From PALSA-612 sp046729255 (GTDB lineage: Bacteria; Actinomycetota; Thermoleophilia; Gaiellales; Gaiellaceae), in NCBI GenBank assembly GCA_046729255.1, contig JBKPGF010000011.1, positions 28,554 to 92,553 on the forward strand: a DNA stretch of 64,000 nucleotides. Reading direction: 5' to 3'. A program made the translations under genes and the position numbers. The notes under the pieces were generated by a model. That model did not search any database. It saw only the letters and a program-made list of their open reading frames with translations, and was not told where the DNA came from. Numbering within the stretch: position 1 is the first letter of the stretch; each line of letters starts with the position of its first letter. Shown here in pieces: positions 18,504-28,061 of the stretch.

Positions 18504-18971
18504 TTAGTGTGAGCTGATGGGCTCGACGGCGATGCCCTGCGCTTTGAGGCTCGCCAGCACGCGGTTGGCCTTGTTCCAGCCCGGGAACTGCAACGCCTGT
18601 GATCCGGTCAGCAGGCCCTCCATGCCGCTCTGACCGGCATCGTGAGCCGTCCCGGCCAGGCCCGCGGCCAACTGGTGGAAGGCGTCGACGAGGTCGTCCG
18701 TCTCGTCGTCGAACCCGTCGGCGATGCCAGCGTCGTCGAGGTCGCTTGCGGCCTCGTCGATCGAGTCCGCTGCGTCGTTCATGCGCCGAATCAACTCCTC
18801 CAACGAGCCCGTGCCGACGGTGATCTGGGCGAGGGCGTAGTCGACGCGGTCTCGGCTGTTTCCGACGACGTCCGCGTACTCATCCTTCGAGACCGAACCG
18901 GCGCCGCTGCAGGCAGCGAGCGTCACCGCGGCGAGCGCAGCACAGGCGGCGAGCATCAGCGCGCGAACCAT
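18504..18971 (-). CDS. Secreted lipoprotein, function unknown
   Basis: A 155-residue lipoprotein: signal peptide with lipobox LAAC near residue 21, then a mostly helical acidic domain rich in Asp and Ala (for example RRMNDAADSIDEAASDLDDA). No family recognised. A leaderless -10 box precedes the ATG. It is transcribed away from atpD and ends directly on repeat copy C. Confidence 0.78.
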   Translation of the reverse strand: MVRALMLAACAALAAVTLAACSGAGSVSKDEYADVVGNSRDRVDYALAQITVGTGSLEELIRRMNDAADSIDEAASDLDDAGIADGFDDETDDLVDAFHQLAAGLAGTAHDAGQSGMEGLLTGSQALQFPGWNKANRVLASLKAQGIAVEPISSH

Positions 18972-18977
18972 GGCGGA

Positions 18978-18983
18978 AGCGTA
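18978..18983 (-). promoter_or_regulatory. Leaderless -10 box (TACGCT)
   Basis: On the minus strand TACGCT lies exactly six bases before the ATG at 18971; there is no ribosome site. Confidence 0.55.
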
Positions 18984-19098
18984 GCCCGACGGCCGTTAGT
19001 AGTCGATGAGCGTCCAGTTAGGCTCCGATAGACTTGCGGCACCCGCGTGGCAGCGCCCAGTCGCGCCACGACTTCCTCGAGAGCACATCAGGAGACGC

Positions 19099-20592
19099 AT
19101 GTCCGCCAAGGAGCAAGAGAACGTCGGCAAGATCGTCGAGATCAAGGGCGTCGTCATCGACGCCGTCTTCCCTGAGCGCCTGCCCGGGATCACGAGCGCG
19201 TTGCGCATAGCTATGACGGACGCGGACGGGGGCTCCGGCCGCGACCTCATCGCCGAGGTCCAGCAGCACCTGGGTGACGACCGCGTGCGTGCGGTCGCTA
19301 TGGACTCGACGGACGGTCTGGCGCGTGGTGCCGACGCGGTCGACACCGGCGCTGCCATCAGCGTGCCCGTGGGGCCTGCGACTCTGGGTCGGCTCTGGAA
19401 CGTCATCGGTGAGCAAATCGACAAGGGCGAGGCCGTGACCGACGCCGAGCGCTGGCCGATCCACCGGGACGCGCCGGAGTTCGCGGATCTCTCGCCGAAG
19501 CTCGAGGTGTTCGAGACGGGCATGAAGGTCGTCGACCTCGCGGCACCGTTCGTGCGCGGTGGCAAGATCGGCCTCTACGGTGGCGCGGGTCTCGGCAAGA
19601 CCGTCCTCATCCAGGAGCTGATCCACAACGTCGCCACGCAGCACGCGGGAGTGTCGGTGTTCGCAGGCGTCGGGGAGAGGACTCGCGAGGGGAACGACCT
19701 GTGGCTCGAGATGCAGGAGTCAGGGGTCATCGACCGCGTTGCCCTCGTCTACGGCCAGATGAACGAGCCGCCCGGGGCGCGGCTGCGCGTCGGCCTGTCC
19801 GGCCTGACGATGGCTGAGTACTTCCGCGACCAGGGTCAGGATGTCCTCCTCTTCATCGACAACATCTTCCGCTTCGTCCAGGCGGGCTCCGAGGTGTCGG
19901 CGCTGCTCGGGCGCATGCCGAGCGCTGTCGGCTATCAGCCGACTCTGGCCAGCGAGATGGGGGAGCTCCAGGAGCGCATCACGTCGACCGCCACCGGCTC
20001 GGTGACATCCGTGCAGGCCATCTACGTCCCTGCGGACGACATGACCGACCCGGCCCCGGCAGGGACGTTCGCTCACCTCGATGCCTTCATCGTCCTCTCC
20101 CGTCCTATCTCCGAGAAGGGCATCTACCCAGCGATCGATCCGCTGCAGTCGTTCTCGCGCGCGCTGCAGCCGGGCGTCATCTCGGACGACCACTACGAGA
20201 CGGCGACGCGGGTGCTCGAGATCCTCCAGCGCTACAAGGACCTCCAGGACATCATCGCCATCCTCGGTATGGACGAGCTCTCGGACGAGGACAAGCTCAC
20301 GGTGTCGCGGGCGCGGAAGATCGAGCGCTTCCTCTCGCAGGCGATGAACGTCGCCGAGGCGTTCACCGCACGGCCGGGTGTGTACGTGAAGCTCGAGGAC
20401 ACCGTCAAGGGCTTCCGCGAGATCGTCGAGGGAAAGCACGACGAGGTGCCCGAGCAGGCGTTCTACATGGTCGGGACGATCGAGGATGCGCTGAAGGAAG
20501 CGCAGGGCTCGGTCACCGTCCCGGAGGCCGCCGAGGAGCTGGAGGCGGAAGAGGCCGAGGAAGCCGAAGCCGAGCCGGTCGCCGCCTCGTAG
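19099..20592 (+). CDS. atpD: ATP synthase F1 subunit beta
   Basis: Catalytic subunit of F1, 497 residues. P-loop GGAGLGKTVLIQEL near residue 160 and GERTREGNDLW near residue 195 are diagnostic; the C terminus carries an acidic Glu/Ala extension. I chose the ATG at 19099 behind AGGAGA rather than the in-frame ATG at 19006, because the family N terminus NVGKIVEIKGVVIDAVFP follows it. A TAGACT box at 19029 may be the promoter, leaving a leader of about 60 bases. It is separated from the other ATP synthase genes by 14 kb. Confidence 0.96.
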   Translation: MSAKEQENVGKIVEIKGVVIDAVFPERLPGITSALRIAMTDADGGSGRDLIAEVQQHLGDDRVRAVAMDSTDGLARGADAVDTGAAISVPVGPATLGRLWNVIGEQIDKGEAVTDAERWPIHRDAPEFADLSPKLEVFETGMKVVDLAAPFVRGGKIGLYGGAGLGKTVLIQELIHNVATQHAGVSVFAGVGERTREGNDLWLEMQESGVIDRVALVYGQMNEPPGARLRVGLSGLTMAEYFRDQGQDVLLFIDNIFRFVQAGSEVSALLGRMPSAVGYQPTLASEMGELQERITSTATGSVTSVQAIYVPADDMTDPAPAGTFAHLDAFIVLSRPISEKGIYPAIDPLQSFSRALQPGVISDDHYETATRVLEILQRYKDLQDIIAILGMDELSDEDKLTVSRARKIERFLSQAMNVAEAFTARPGVYVKLEDTVKGFREIVEGKHDEVPEQAFYMVGTIEDALKEAQGSVTVPEAAEELEAEEAEEAEAEPVAAS

Positions 20593-20597
20593 GGACA

Positions 20598-21023
20598 GTG
20601 GCGGACGGGCGCAAGCAGTTCGAGGTATCGCTCGTGACGCCGGAAGGCCCGGCGTACGAGGGCAACGCCGAGATGGTGGTCGTGCCGGGCGCGGCGGGCG
20701 AGATCGGCGTGCTCGCGCGCCACGCGCCGCTCGTCGCGATGCTGAAGGCGGGCTCGACGCGCATCCACGTCGATGACGCCAAGGTCCTCGAGTTCGCAAC
20801 CGGCCCGGGCTTCTTCAAGGTCGAGCAGGACCGCGCCCTTGCGCTCGTCGACGACGCCGTCGACTCTCGCGAGATCGACACGGAGCGCGCGCAGCAGCAG
20901 CTCGAGGAGGCGAGGGCCGAGCTGGAGCGCGTCGAAGCGGGCGAATCGGACGCGGACCGTTGGCAGCTCGAGCAGCGCATGCGGCATGCCGAGAACCAGC
21001 TGTCGGTCTCGGGTCGGGCGTAA
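20598..21023 (+). CDS. atpC: ATP synthase F1 subunit epsilon
   Basis: Regulatory rotor subunit, 141 residues: N-terminal beta sandwich (FEVSLVTPEGPAYEGNAEMV) and C-terminal helical hairpin with an Arg/Glu-rich segment. GTG start five bases after the atpD stop. The C-terminal helices are complete, so inhibition by epsilon is possible. It is followed 42 bases later by metH, which has its own leaderless promoter. Confidence 0.93.
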   Translation: MADGRKQFEVSLVTPEGPAYEGNAEMVVVPGAAGEIGVLARHAPLVAMLKAGSTRIHVDDAKVLEFATGPGFFKVEQDRALALVDDAVDSREIDTERAQQQLEEARAELERVEAGESDADRWQLEQRMRHAENQLSVSGRA

Positions 21024-21053
21024 GGGAGATCCGGCAACGCGTGTCGCGGCTGG

Positions 21054-21059
21054 TATAGA
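21054..21059 (+). promoter_or_regulatory. Leaderless -10 box of metH (TATAGA)
   Basis: TATAGA lies exactly six bases before the metH ATG. The short gap after atpC leaves no room for a cobalamin riboswitch. Confidence 0.55.
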
Positions 21060-21065
21060 GGCCGC

Positions 21066-24000
21066 ATGAGCGCTGCCGACCGCCTGCAGACGCTCCTCGA
21101 GCAGGAGATCGTCGTCCTCGACGGCTCGTGGGGGGTCTTGATCCAGCGCGAGGTCCGCGGCGAGGAGGCGTACCGGGGCGAGCGCTTCCGCGATCACCCG
21201 CGCGACGTGGCGGGCGACCCCGACCTGCTCAATCTCACGAACCCGGAGATCATCCTCGACATCCATCGGGCGTACTTCGCCGCCGGCGCGCACATCGCGA
21301 CGACGAACACGTTCACCGCCACCTCGATCGGACAGGCCGACTATGGCCTCGAGCCGTGGGTGGCCGAGATGAACGTCGCCGGGGCGCGGCTCGCGCGGCA
21401 GGCAGCCGACGAGGCAGGCGGGTTCGTTGCCGGCTCCGTCGGGCCGCTCAACGTCACGCTGTCGCTCTCGCCGAACGTCGACGACCCTGCGTACCGGGCT
21501 GTCACCTTCGACGAGGTGCAGGCTGCATACGCGGAGCAAATTGCCGCGCTCGTCGAGGGCGGCGTCGACCTCCTCCTGATCGAGACGGTGTTCGACACGC
21601 TGAATGCGAAGGCGGCGATCGCGGCCGCGCTCGACGTCGCGCCCGACACGCCGCGCTGGATCTCGTTCACCGCCATCGATGCGAGCGGCCGCAACCTGTC
21701 GGGTCAGACGGTCGAGGCGTTCTGGCTCTCCGTCGAGCACGCCGAGCCCTTGCTCGTCGGGGTCAACTGCTCGCTCGGCGCGACCGAGATGCGTCCGTAC
21801 GTCGAGGGCCTCTCGGACGTCGCGTCGACCTTCGTCTCCTGCCACCCGAACGCTGGCCTCCCGAACGAGCTGGGGCTTCACGACGAGCAGCCCGGCGACA
21901 CGAGCCGCTACCTGCGGGAGTTCGCGGAGGACGGGCTCGTGAACGTCGTCGGTGGCTGCTGCGGGACGACGCCCGAGCACGTGAGGGCGATCGCCGCCGT
22001 GGTCAGGGGTCTGACGCCCAGAAAGGTCCCGGAGCGACGGCGCCAACCGGTGTTCAGCGGCCTCGAGCCGTTCGCGATCGGGCCCGACACAGGATTTGTC
22101 GTCGTCGGCGAGCGGACGAACGTCACCGGCTCGGCCCGCTTCCGGAGCCTGATCGAGGGCGACGACTTCCAGGCCGCGCTCGACGTCGCACTCGATCAGG
22201 TTCGGGGCGGAGCGAACCTCCTCGACGTGAACATGGATGCGGACCTCCTCGACTCCGAGGCGGCAATGACGCGGTTCCTCAACCTCGTCGCGACAGAGCC
22301 GGAGGCGGCGCTCCTGCCGATCATGGTCGACAGCTCGCGCTTCTCGGTGCTCGAAGCCGGCCTCAAGTGCGTCCAGGGGAAGGGCGTCGCGAACTCGCTG
22401 AGCCTGAAGGAGGGGGAGGACGCGTTCCTCGACCAAGCGCGTCGCGTGCGGCGGCTCGGCGCGGCGGCGCTCGTGATGGCGTTCGACGAGCAGGGCCAGG
22501 CCGACACGGTCGAGCGGAAGGTCGAGATCTGCGAGCGCGCGTACCGGCTGCTGACGGAGCGTGCGGGGTTTGTGCCGGAGGACATCATCTTCGACCCGAA
22601 CATCCTCGCCATCGGCACGGGCATCGAGGAGCATGCGGAGTTCGCGAAGGCGTTCATCGAGGCGACGAGGCTGATCAAGGAGCGCTGCCCGGGGGCGAGC
22701 GTATCGGGCGGAATCTCGAATCTCTCCTTTTCGTTCAGGGGCGCTGAGCACGTGCGCGAGGCGATCCACTCTGCCTTCCTGTTCCATGCGATCCAGGCGG
22801 GGCTCGACATGGGCATCGTCAACGCCGGGCAGCTGGCCGTCTACGAGGACATCCGCCCGGAGCTGCTCGAGCTCGTCGAGGATCTCATCTTCGACCGTCG
22901 CCCCGACGCGACCGAGCGGCTGCTCGACTACGCACAGCGCGTCGAAGGCGACGCGACGAAGCGGGAGGTCGATCTCTCCTGGCGAGAGCAGCCGGTCGAG
23001 AAGCGGCTCGAGCATGCCCTCGTCCACGGCATCGTCGACTACATCGAGGAGGACGTCGAGGAGGCACGCTGCACCCACGACCGGCCGCTCGATGTGATCG
23101 AAGGCCCGCTGATGGACGGCATGCAGGTCGTCGGCGATCTCTTCGGGTCCGGCCGGATGTTCCTGCCTCAGGTCGTGAAGAGCGCACGCGCGATGAAGCG
23201 CGCGGTCGGATATCTCGAGCCCTTCATGGAGGAAGAGCGCGGCGAGTCAGGGGCCGCTCGGTCGCGTGGCACGGTCGTCCTCGCCACCGTCAAGGGCGAC
23301 GTCCACGACATCGGGAAGAACATCGTCGGGGTCGTGCTCGGATGCAACAACTACGACGTCGTCGACCTCGGAGTCATGGTGCCGGCGGACAAGGTGCTCG
23401 CGACGGCGAACGAGGTGGGCGCCGACATCGTCGGCCTCTCCGGCCTCATCACGCCCTCCCTCGACGAGATGGTGCACGCAGCACGTGAGATGGAGCGGCG
23501 CGGCGAGACGCGGCCGCTGCTGATCGGCGGCGCGACGACGTCGAAGCTGCATACGGCGGTGCGGATCGCCCCCGAGTACTCCTCGCCGACGGTGCACGTG
23601 CTCGATGCCTCGCGGGTCGTCAACGTCGTGTCTGCGCTCCTCGACCGAGAGCGGCGCCCGGCGTTCGAGCGGGAGAACGTCGCGCTCCAGGACACGCTGC
23701 GCGAGCAGCACGCCGAGCGCGGGCGAAGGCTCTTCCTGCCGCTCGCGGACGCCCGGGCACGGCGCCACCGTGTGGGATTCGACGAGCTGCCTTCCCCGCC
23801 GTTCACCGGCACGCGCGAGCTGGCGCCCGATCTCAAGAAGCTCGTCCAGTACGTGGACTGGACGTTCTTCTTCCACGCCTGGGGGTTGAAAGGCCGCTAT
23901 CCGAAGATCCTCGAACAGCCGGCGGCGAAGGACCTGTTCGACGACGCCTTGGCCTTGCTCGACGAGCTCGCTCAGGGCGCCCTCTTACGGCCACGTGGCA

Positions 24001-24647
24001 TCTACGGCTTCTGGCCCGCCGCTGCGGATGGGGACGACATCGTCGTCGACGGGTCGCGGCTCTGCTTCCTGCGCCAGCAGGCCGACCACGGCGACTCGCG
24101 CCCGAACCGCTGCCTTGCGGACTACGTCGCACCGGAGGGCGATGCGATCGGCGCCTTCGCCGTCTCGATCGACGGCGCGGAGGAGCTCTCCGCGCGCTAT
24201 GCCGAGGAACAGGACGACTACCGGTCGATCATGGTCAAGGCGCTCGCCGATCGGTTGGCCGAGGCGTTTGCAGAGCATGCTCACGAACAGGCCCGGCACG
24301 AGTGGTACGCGCCGACGGAGACGTTGTCGGCGGGCGGCCTCATCGAGGAGCGCTACCGCGGGATCCGACCGGCGTTCGGCTATCCGGCCTGTCCCGACCA
24401 CTCTGAGAAGCGGCCACTCTTCGCGCTGCTCGGCGCCGGGCAGGCCGGCATGTCGCTCACGGAGACGTGCGCGATGCTTCCCGCCTCGAGCGTCAGCGGC
24501 ATCTTCATCCACCATCCGCAGTCGAGGTACTTCTCGGTAGGCCGGATCGGTCGAGACCAAGCCGAGGACTATGCAGTGCGCAAGGGCATGCCGCTGGCGG
24601 AAGTAGAGCGTTGGTTGAGCCCGAACCTCGGCTACGAGCCGGGTTGA
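21066..24647 (+). CDS. metH: Cobalamin-dependent methionine synthase
   Basis: A 1193-residue enzyme that moves a methyl group from methyl-tetrahydrofolate to homocysteine through methylcobalamin. All four modules are present: homocysteine domain with zinc ligands in NCSLG (about 233) and GGCCGTT (about 295); folate domain from about 343 (FVVVGERTNVTGSARF); cobalamin domain with the ligand motif DVHDIGKN at about 745; and the C-terminal S-adenosylmethionine reactivation domain. Length is normal. It links to ahcY and mtnA further on, which recycle the products of methylation. Confidence 0.97.
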   Translation: MSAADRLQTLLEQEIVVLDGSWGVLIQREVRGEEAYRGERFRDHPRDVAGDPDLLNLTNPEIILDIHRAYFAAGAHIATTNTFTATSIGQADYGLEPWVAEMNVAGARLARQAADEAGGFVAGSVGPLNVTLSLSPNVDDPAYRAVTFDEVQAAYAEQIAALVEGGVDLLLIETVFDTLNAKAAIAAALDVAPDTPRWISFTAIDASGRNLSGQTVEAFWLSVEHAEPLLVGVNCSLGATEMRPYVEGLSDVASTFVSCHPNAGLPNELGLHDEQPGDTSRYLREFAEDGLVNVVGGCCGTTPEHVRAIAAVVRGLTPRKVPERRRQPVFSGLEPFAIGPDTGFVVVGERTNVTGSARFRSLIEGDDFQAALDVALDQVRGGANLLDVNMDADLLDSEAAMTRFLNLVATEPEAALLPIMVDSSRFSVLEAGLKCVQGKGVANSLSLKEGEDAFLDQARRVRRLGAAALVMAFDEQGQADTVERKVEICERAYRLLTERAGFVPEDIIFDPNILAIGTGIEEHAEFAKAFIEATRLIKERCPGASVSGGISNLSFSFRGAEHVREAIHSAFLFHAIQAGLDMGIVNAGQLAVYEDIRPELLELVEDLIFDRRPDATERLLDYAQRVEGDATKREVDLSWREQPVEKRLEHALVHGIVDYIEEDVEEARCTHDRPLDVIEGPLMDGMQVVGDLFGSGRMFLPQVVKSARAMKRAVGYLEPFMEEERGESGAARSRGTVVLATVKGDVHDIGKNIVGVVLGCNNYDVVDLGVMVPADKVLATANEVGADIVGLSGLITPSLDEMVHAAREMERRGETRPLLIGGATTSKLHTAVRIAPEYSSPTVHVLDASRVVNVVSALLDRERRPAFERENVALQDTLREQHAERGRRLFLPLADARARRHRVGFDELPSPPFTGTRELAPDLKKLVQYVDWTFFFHAWGLKGRYPKILEQPAAKDLFDDALALLDELAQGALLRPRGIYGFWPAAADGDDIVVDGSRLCFLRQQADHGDSRPNRCLADYVAPEGDAIGAFAVSIDGAEELSARYAEEQDDYRSIMVKALADRLAEAFAEHAHEQARHEWYAPTETLSAGGLIEERYRGIRPAFGYPACPDHSEKRPLFALLGAGQAGMSLTETCAMLPASSVSGIFIHHPQSRYFSVGRIGRDQAEDYAVRKGMPLAEVERWLSPNLGYEPG

Positions 24648-24673
24648 GCGGAAAGCGGCTCCGCCGCGTCGGG

Positions 24674-24679
24674 TATCGT
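24674..24679 (+). promoter_or_regulatory. Leaderless -10 box (TATCGT) before a 13-codon ORF
   Basis: TATCGT is exactly six bases before an ATG at 24686 that opens a 13-codon frame ending just before the LCP gene. Confidence 0.5.
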
Positions 24680-24685
24680 GGCGCG

Positions 24686-24727
24686 ATGCGACGACCGTGC
24701 CACGTCGGTGCGATGAGTCGCTTCTGA
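24686..24727 (+). CDS. Possible 13-residue leader peptide (MRRPCHVGAMSRF)
   Basis: The ATG stands at the expected transcription start of a leaderless message and the frame stops four bases before the GTG of the LCP gene. Short distances of this kind favour re-initiation, so the leader may set the level of the LCP protein. The peptide has no amino-acid run that would suggest classical attenuation. It could be chance; the promoter spacing is the only support. Confidence 0.4.
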   Translation: MRRPCHVGAMSRF

Positions 24728-24731
24728 GAAC

Positions 24732-26765
24732 GTGCGGACTACGCTGAAACGAGGGCAGGGGCGCAGCGCGGGCGCCGACGGCAACGGCCGCGCGATGCTG
24801 CCCCCCGACGCGCTGTCGCCGGTGACGGTGTACGAGGTGCAGCCGCCTCGCCGGACCGGCATGGGAATGCTCGGCCGCGTCCTAGGCGTCGTCGCGGCCG
24901 GTGCGCTGATGCTCGTCGTGTCGCTCGTCGGCGGCGTCTACCTCTGGCTGCACGAGAGCGTCGCGGCTGTCAGCGCGCACTCGGCCGATGTCAAGGCGGC
25001 GCAGACGACGCTCGACGGCGTGCCGCCCGCGGACAAGGCCGCGATCGGCCTCATCATCGGCTATGACCGTCGCCACGGCGAGGCCGAGGGAACGCCGTCA
25101 CGGTCGGACACCCTCATGCTGCTGCGCGCCGACCCGCAGACGGACACGATCTCGATGCTCTCGTTCCCGCGCGACCTCGTCGTCCCGATCCATTGCCCGG
25201 GCTCGGAATTCACCTCGAAGATCAACGCCGCCTACTCGACCTGCGGCGCGCGCGGGGCGCTCGACACCGTCCGCGACCTCACGGGGCTGCCCATCAACTA
25301 CCTCATCACCGTCAACTTCCGCGGCTTCAAGAAGATCGTCAACACGCTGGGCGGTGTCTGGGTGGACGTCGACCGGCGCTACTACAACGACAACGCCGGC
25401 GTGAGCCCGGGCTTCGGCTTCGCGAAGATCAACCTCAAGCCCGGCTACCAGCGACTCACGGGCGGCGCCGCGCTCGACTTCGTGCGCTACCGGCATACGG
25501 ACTCGGACTTCCATCGCGTTGCGCGCCAGCAGCTGTTCGTGACCGCGATGAAGGAGCAATTCGGCCGCGCGTTCTCGCTCACGAAGATCCCGAGCCTCGT
25601 CGGCGCGGTCACGAAAAACGTCGAGGTCGGTGTCGGCGGAGGCGGCGAGCTGACCGCACGCACGATCCTTCGCTACGCGCTCTTTGCGTACGGCCTCGAG
25701 GGCGGGCATTTCTTCCAGGAGAAGATCGAAGGCATCACGGGCTATTCCGAGCTGACGACGGACAGCGCGAACATCCAGGAGGCCGTCGCCGAGTTCTCGA
25801 ACCCGGACGTCGAGGCGCCGAAGGTCGCGACGGCCGTCGCCCTCGAGCGCAAGCTGAGATCGTCGACGCCGAAGCCCGAGGACACGACCGTCACGCTCCT
25901 GAACGGCTATGTCGTCCCCGGCGCGGCCGCCGAAGCGCAGTACCTGCTCTCCCAGCGCGGCTACGCGACCGTCGAGCGGCCCTCGACCTCCACCGGGAAT
26001 GCTCCCTGGGACGACCAGTTCCATACGAAGGTCTTCTACAACGGGAGCAAGCCGCGGGCGCGCGCTGCCGCAGTGGCGATGGCGAAGCTCTTCGGAGCCG
26101 CAGAAGCCGCCCCGTTCGCTCCGCGCCGGCAGTGCACCGGCCAGGCGCTGAAACAGCCCCGGAGCTGTCACCTGAAGCCACTCACGAACGGTGCGATGCT
26201 CACGGTCGTCGTCGGTCAGACTTTCCACAACACGCTCGCGCCCGTGCCGGCGAGGGTGGAGATCACGCGCGTGCCGCCCGACGTCCGCCGCGACCGCGCC
26301 GCCACCGTCTCCCTCGTCAGGGCGCAGAAGCCGAAGGTGGACTTCGATCTTATGGTGCCCTCCGTGCTCGACCGCTCGTCCTCCGTCGACTCCGAGATGC
26401 CGGTGCGCACGTATCGGATCAACGGGGACTACGACGCCGTGCGGCTCGTCTTCCAGCGCGGTCTCGAGTACTGGGGCGTTCAGCAGATGAACTGGCGCGA
26501 CGCACCCGCCCTCGACAGCCGCAGCCTCCACCGCGTGATCAACGGCCGCGGCTACGACTTCTACTACCGCGGGCGGAAGCTGCACATGATCGTCCTGCGC
26601 AAGGGCGACGCGTCGTACTGGGTCGTCAACACGCTGCTCGATTCGCTCTCGAACGAGACGATGATCGCCATCGCCAAGGGCCTGCAGCCGCTCGATGCGC
26701 CGAAGAAGGCGAAGGGTAAGGCCGCCAAGGCGAAGGCCAGGGCGAAGGCGAAGCCGGGCCAATGA
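24732..26765 (+). CDS. LytR-CpsA-Psr (LCP) family glycopolymer ligase
   Basis: A 677-residue membrane protein. One helix near residues 45-70, then an LCP catalytic domain (about 100-290) with the conserved SDTLMLL, SFPRDL and RYRHTDSDFHRVARQ motifs that bind polyprenyl pyrophosphate sugars, then a LytR_C domain (about 380-470), and a Lys/Ala-rich tail. LCP enzymes attach teichoic-acid-like or arabinogalactan-like polymers to peptidoglycan. It overlaps the UDP-glucose dehydrogenase gene by four bases, consistent with an envelope sugar role. Confidence 0.9.
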   Translation: MRTTLKRGQGRSAGADGNGRAMLPPDALSPVTVYEVQPPRRTGMGMLGRVLGVVAAGALMLVVSLVGGVYLWLHESVAAVSAHSADVKAAQTTLDGVPPADKAAIGLIIGYDRRHGEAEGTPSRSDTLMLLRADPQTDTISMLSFPRDLVVPIHCPGSEFTSKINAAYSTCGARGALDTVRDLTGLPINYLITVNFRGFKKIVNTLGGVWVDVDRRYYNDNAGVSPGFGFAKINLKPGYQRLTGGAALDFVRYRHTDSDFHRVARQQLFVTAMKEQFGRAFSLTKIPSLVGAVTKNVEVGVGGGGELTARTILRYALFAYGLEGGHFFQEKIEGITGYSELTTDSANIQEAVAEFSNPDVEAPKVATAVALERKLRSSTPKPEDTTVTLLNGYVVPGAAAEAQYLLSQRGYATVERPSTSTGNAPWDDQFHTKVFYNGSKPRARAAAVAMAKLFGAAEAAPFAPRRQCTGQALKQPRSCHLKPLTNGAMLTVVVGQTFHNTLAPVPARVEITRVPPDVRRDRAATVSLVRAQKPKVDFDLMVPSVLDRSSSVDSEMPVRTYRINGDYDAVRLVFQRGLEYWGVQQMNWRDAPALDSRSLHRVINGRGYDFYYRGRKLHMIVLRKGDASYWVVNTLLDSLSNETMIAIAKGLQPLDAPKKAKGKAAKAKARAKAKPGQ

Positions 26766-28054
26766 GCCGCATCGGCGTCTTCGGAGCCGGGTACGTCGGC
26801 CTCGTCACTGGTGCGTGCTTCGCCGAGCTCGGCCACGACGTCGTCGTCCGCGACGTTCTCCCGGAGCGGATCGATGCGCTCCTGGCCGGCGAGATCCCGA
26901 TCCACGAGCCTGGCCTGCAGGAGGTCGTCGAGCGCGCCGGTGGCCGCCTCCGCTTTACGCTCGACGTCGCCGAGGCCCTCGAGGGCGCCGAGTTCGCGTT
27001 CGTCGCCGTCGGCACTCCTCCGCTCTACTCGGGCGATCCCGATCTCTCGGCGGTGTGGACCGTCGTCGACGAGCTTCCGGTGGGCGTGGAGGCGACCCTC
27101 GTCATGAAGAGCACCGTTCCACCGGGCACCGGCGAGAAGGTGCGAAGGGCTCTCGAGACGCGCGGGCTGAGCGACGTCGGCTACGTATCCAATCCGGAGT
27201 TCCTCGCCGAGGGCACCGCCGTCCACGACTTCACGAACCCCGACCGCGTCGTCGTCGGCGCGTTCGAGCCCGAGCACGCGGCGCGGGTCGCCGCCCTCTA
27301 CGAGCCCTTGGACACGACGATCGTGCGTACCGATGTCGCCTCCGCGGAGATGATCAAGCTCGCGTCGAACGCGTTCCTCTCCACCCGCATCAGCTTCATC
27401 AACGAGATCGCGAGCGTCTGCGAGCTCGTCGGCGCGGACGTCGTCGACGTCGCCGCCGGTATCGGCCTCGACCACCGGTTGGGGCCGCACTTCCTGAAGG
27501 CGGGCCTCGGCTTCGGCGGCTCGTGCTTCCCGAAGGACGTCTCCTCCCTGAAACAGCTTGCGGGAAACTCGGGGTATCACTTCCAGCTGCTGGCCGCCGT
27601 CATCGAGGTCAACGAGCTCCAGCGGCGCCGCGTCATCCAGAAGCTCGAGAAGCATCTCGGTGACCTCCACGGCAAGGAGATCGCCCTGCTCGGGCTCGCG
27701 TTCAAACCGGGCACCGACGACCTGCGCGAGGCGCCGAGCCTCGTCATTGCCGCCCGCCTCCTCGCCGAGGGCGCGGAGCTGCGGACGTGGGACCCGGTCG
27801 CGGACGGGAGCGCGCTGCTGCCCGAGGCAACGGCTGCCTCGACGGTGCTCGACGCGATCCGGGACGCGGATGCGGCCGTGATCGTGACGGAGTGGCCCGA
27901 AGTGGCGACTCTCGCCACGCCGGAGGCGTACGCCGCGATGCGGCGCCCCATCGTCGTGGACGGGCGCAATACCCTCGACCCCGAGGCGATGCGCGCGCTC
28001 GGCTTCGTCTACGAGGGCGTCGGCCGGCCCGTGCCGGTCGAGGTCGAGAGCTAG
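26762..28054 (+). CDS. ugd: UDP-glucose/GDP-mannose 6-dehydrogenase family enzyme
   Basis: A 430-residue NAD-dependent dehydrogenase that makes a UDP-sugar uronic acid. Nucleotide fold motif GAGYVGLVTG at residues 7-16; catalytic cysteine in GFGGSCFPKD near residue 256; C-terminal domain with LGLAFKPGTDDLREAPS. UDP-glucose is the likely substrate; GDP-mannose is not excluded. It begins in the stop of the LCP gene. Confidence 0.9.
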   Translation: MSRIGVFGAGYVGLVTGACFAELGHDVVVRDVLPERIDALLAGEIPIHEPGLQEVVERAGGRLRFTLDVAEALEGAEFAFVAVGTPPLYSGDPDLSAVWTVVDELPVGVEATLVMKSTVPPGTGEKVRRALETRGLSDVGYVSNPEFLAEGTAVHDFTNPDRVVVGAFEPEHAARVAALYEPLDTTIVRTDVASAEMIKLASNAFLSTRISFINEIASVCELVGADVVDVAAGIGLDHRLGPHFLKAGLGFGGSCFPKDVSSLKQLAGNSGYHFQLLAAVIEVNELQRRRVIQKLEKHLGDLHGKEIALLGLAFKPGTDDLREAPSLVIAARLLAEGAELRTWDPVADGSALLPEATAASTVLDAIRDADAAVIVTEWPEVATLATPEAYAAMRRPIVVDGRNTLDPEAMRALGFVYEGVGRPVPVEVES

Positions 28055-28061
28055 ACGGACC

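Noticed and set aside
21024..21065. Cobalamin riboswitch before metH
   Set aside because: Only 42 bases separate atpC and metH, far too short for a B12 riboswitch.
20463..23078. An 871-codon minus-strand open frame opposite atpC and metH
   Set aside because: It is rich in Arg, Asp, Leu and Val in the pattern produced by reading high-GC genes on the opposite strand. metH is unmistakable on the plus strand.
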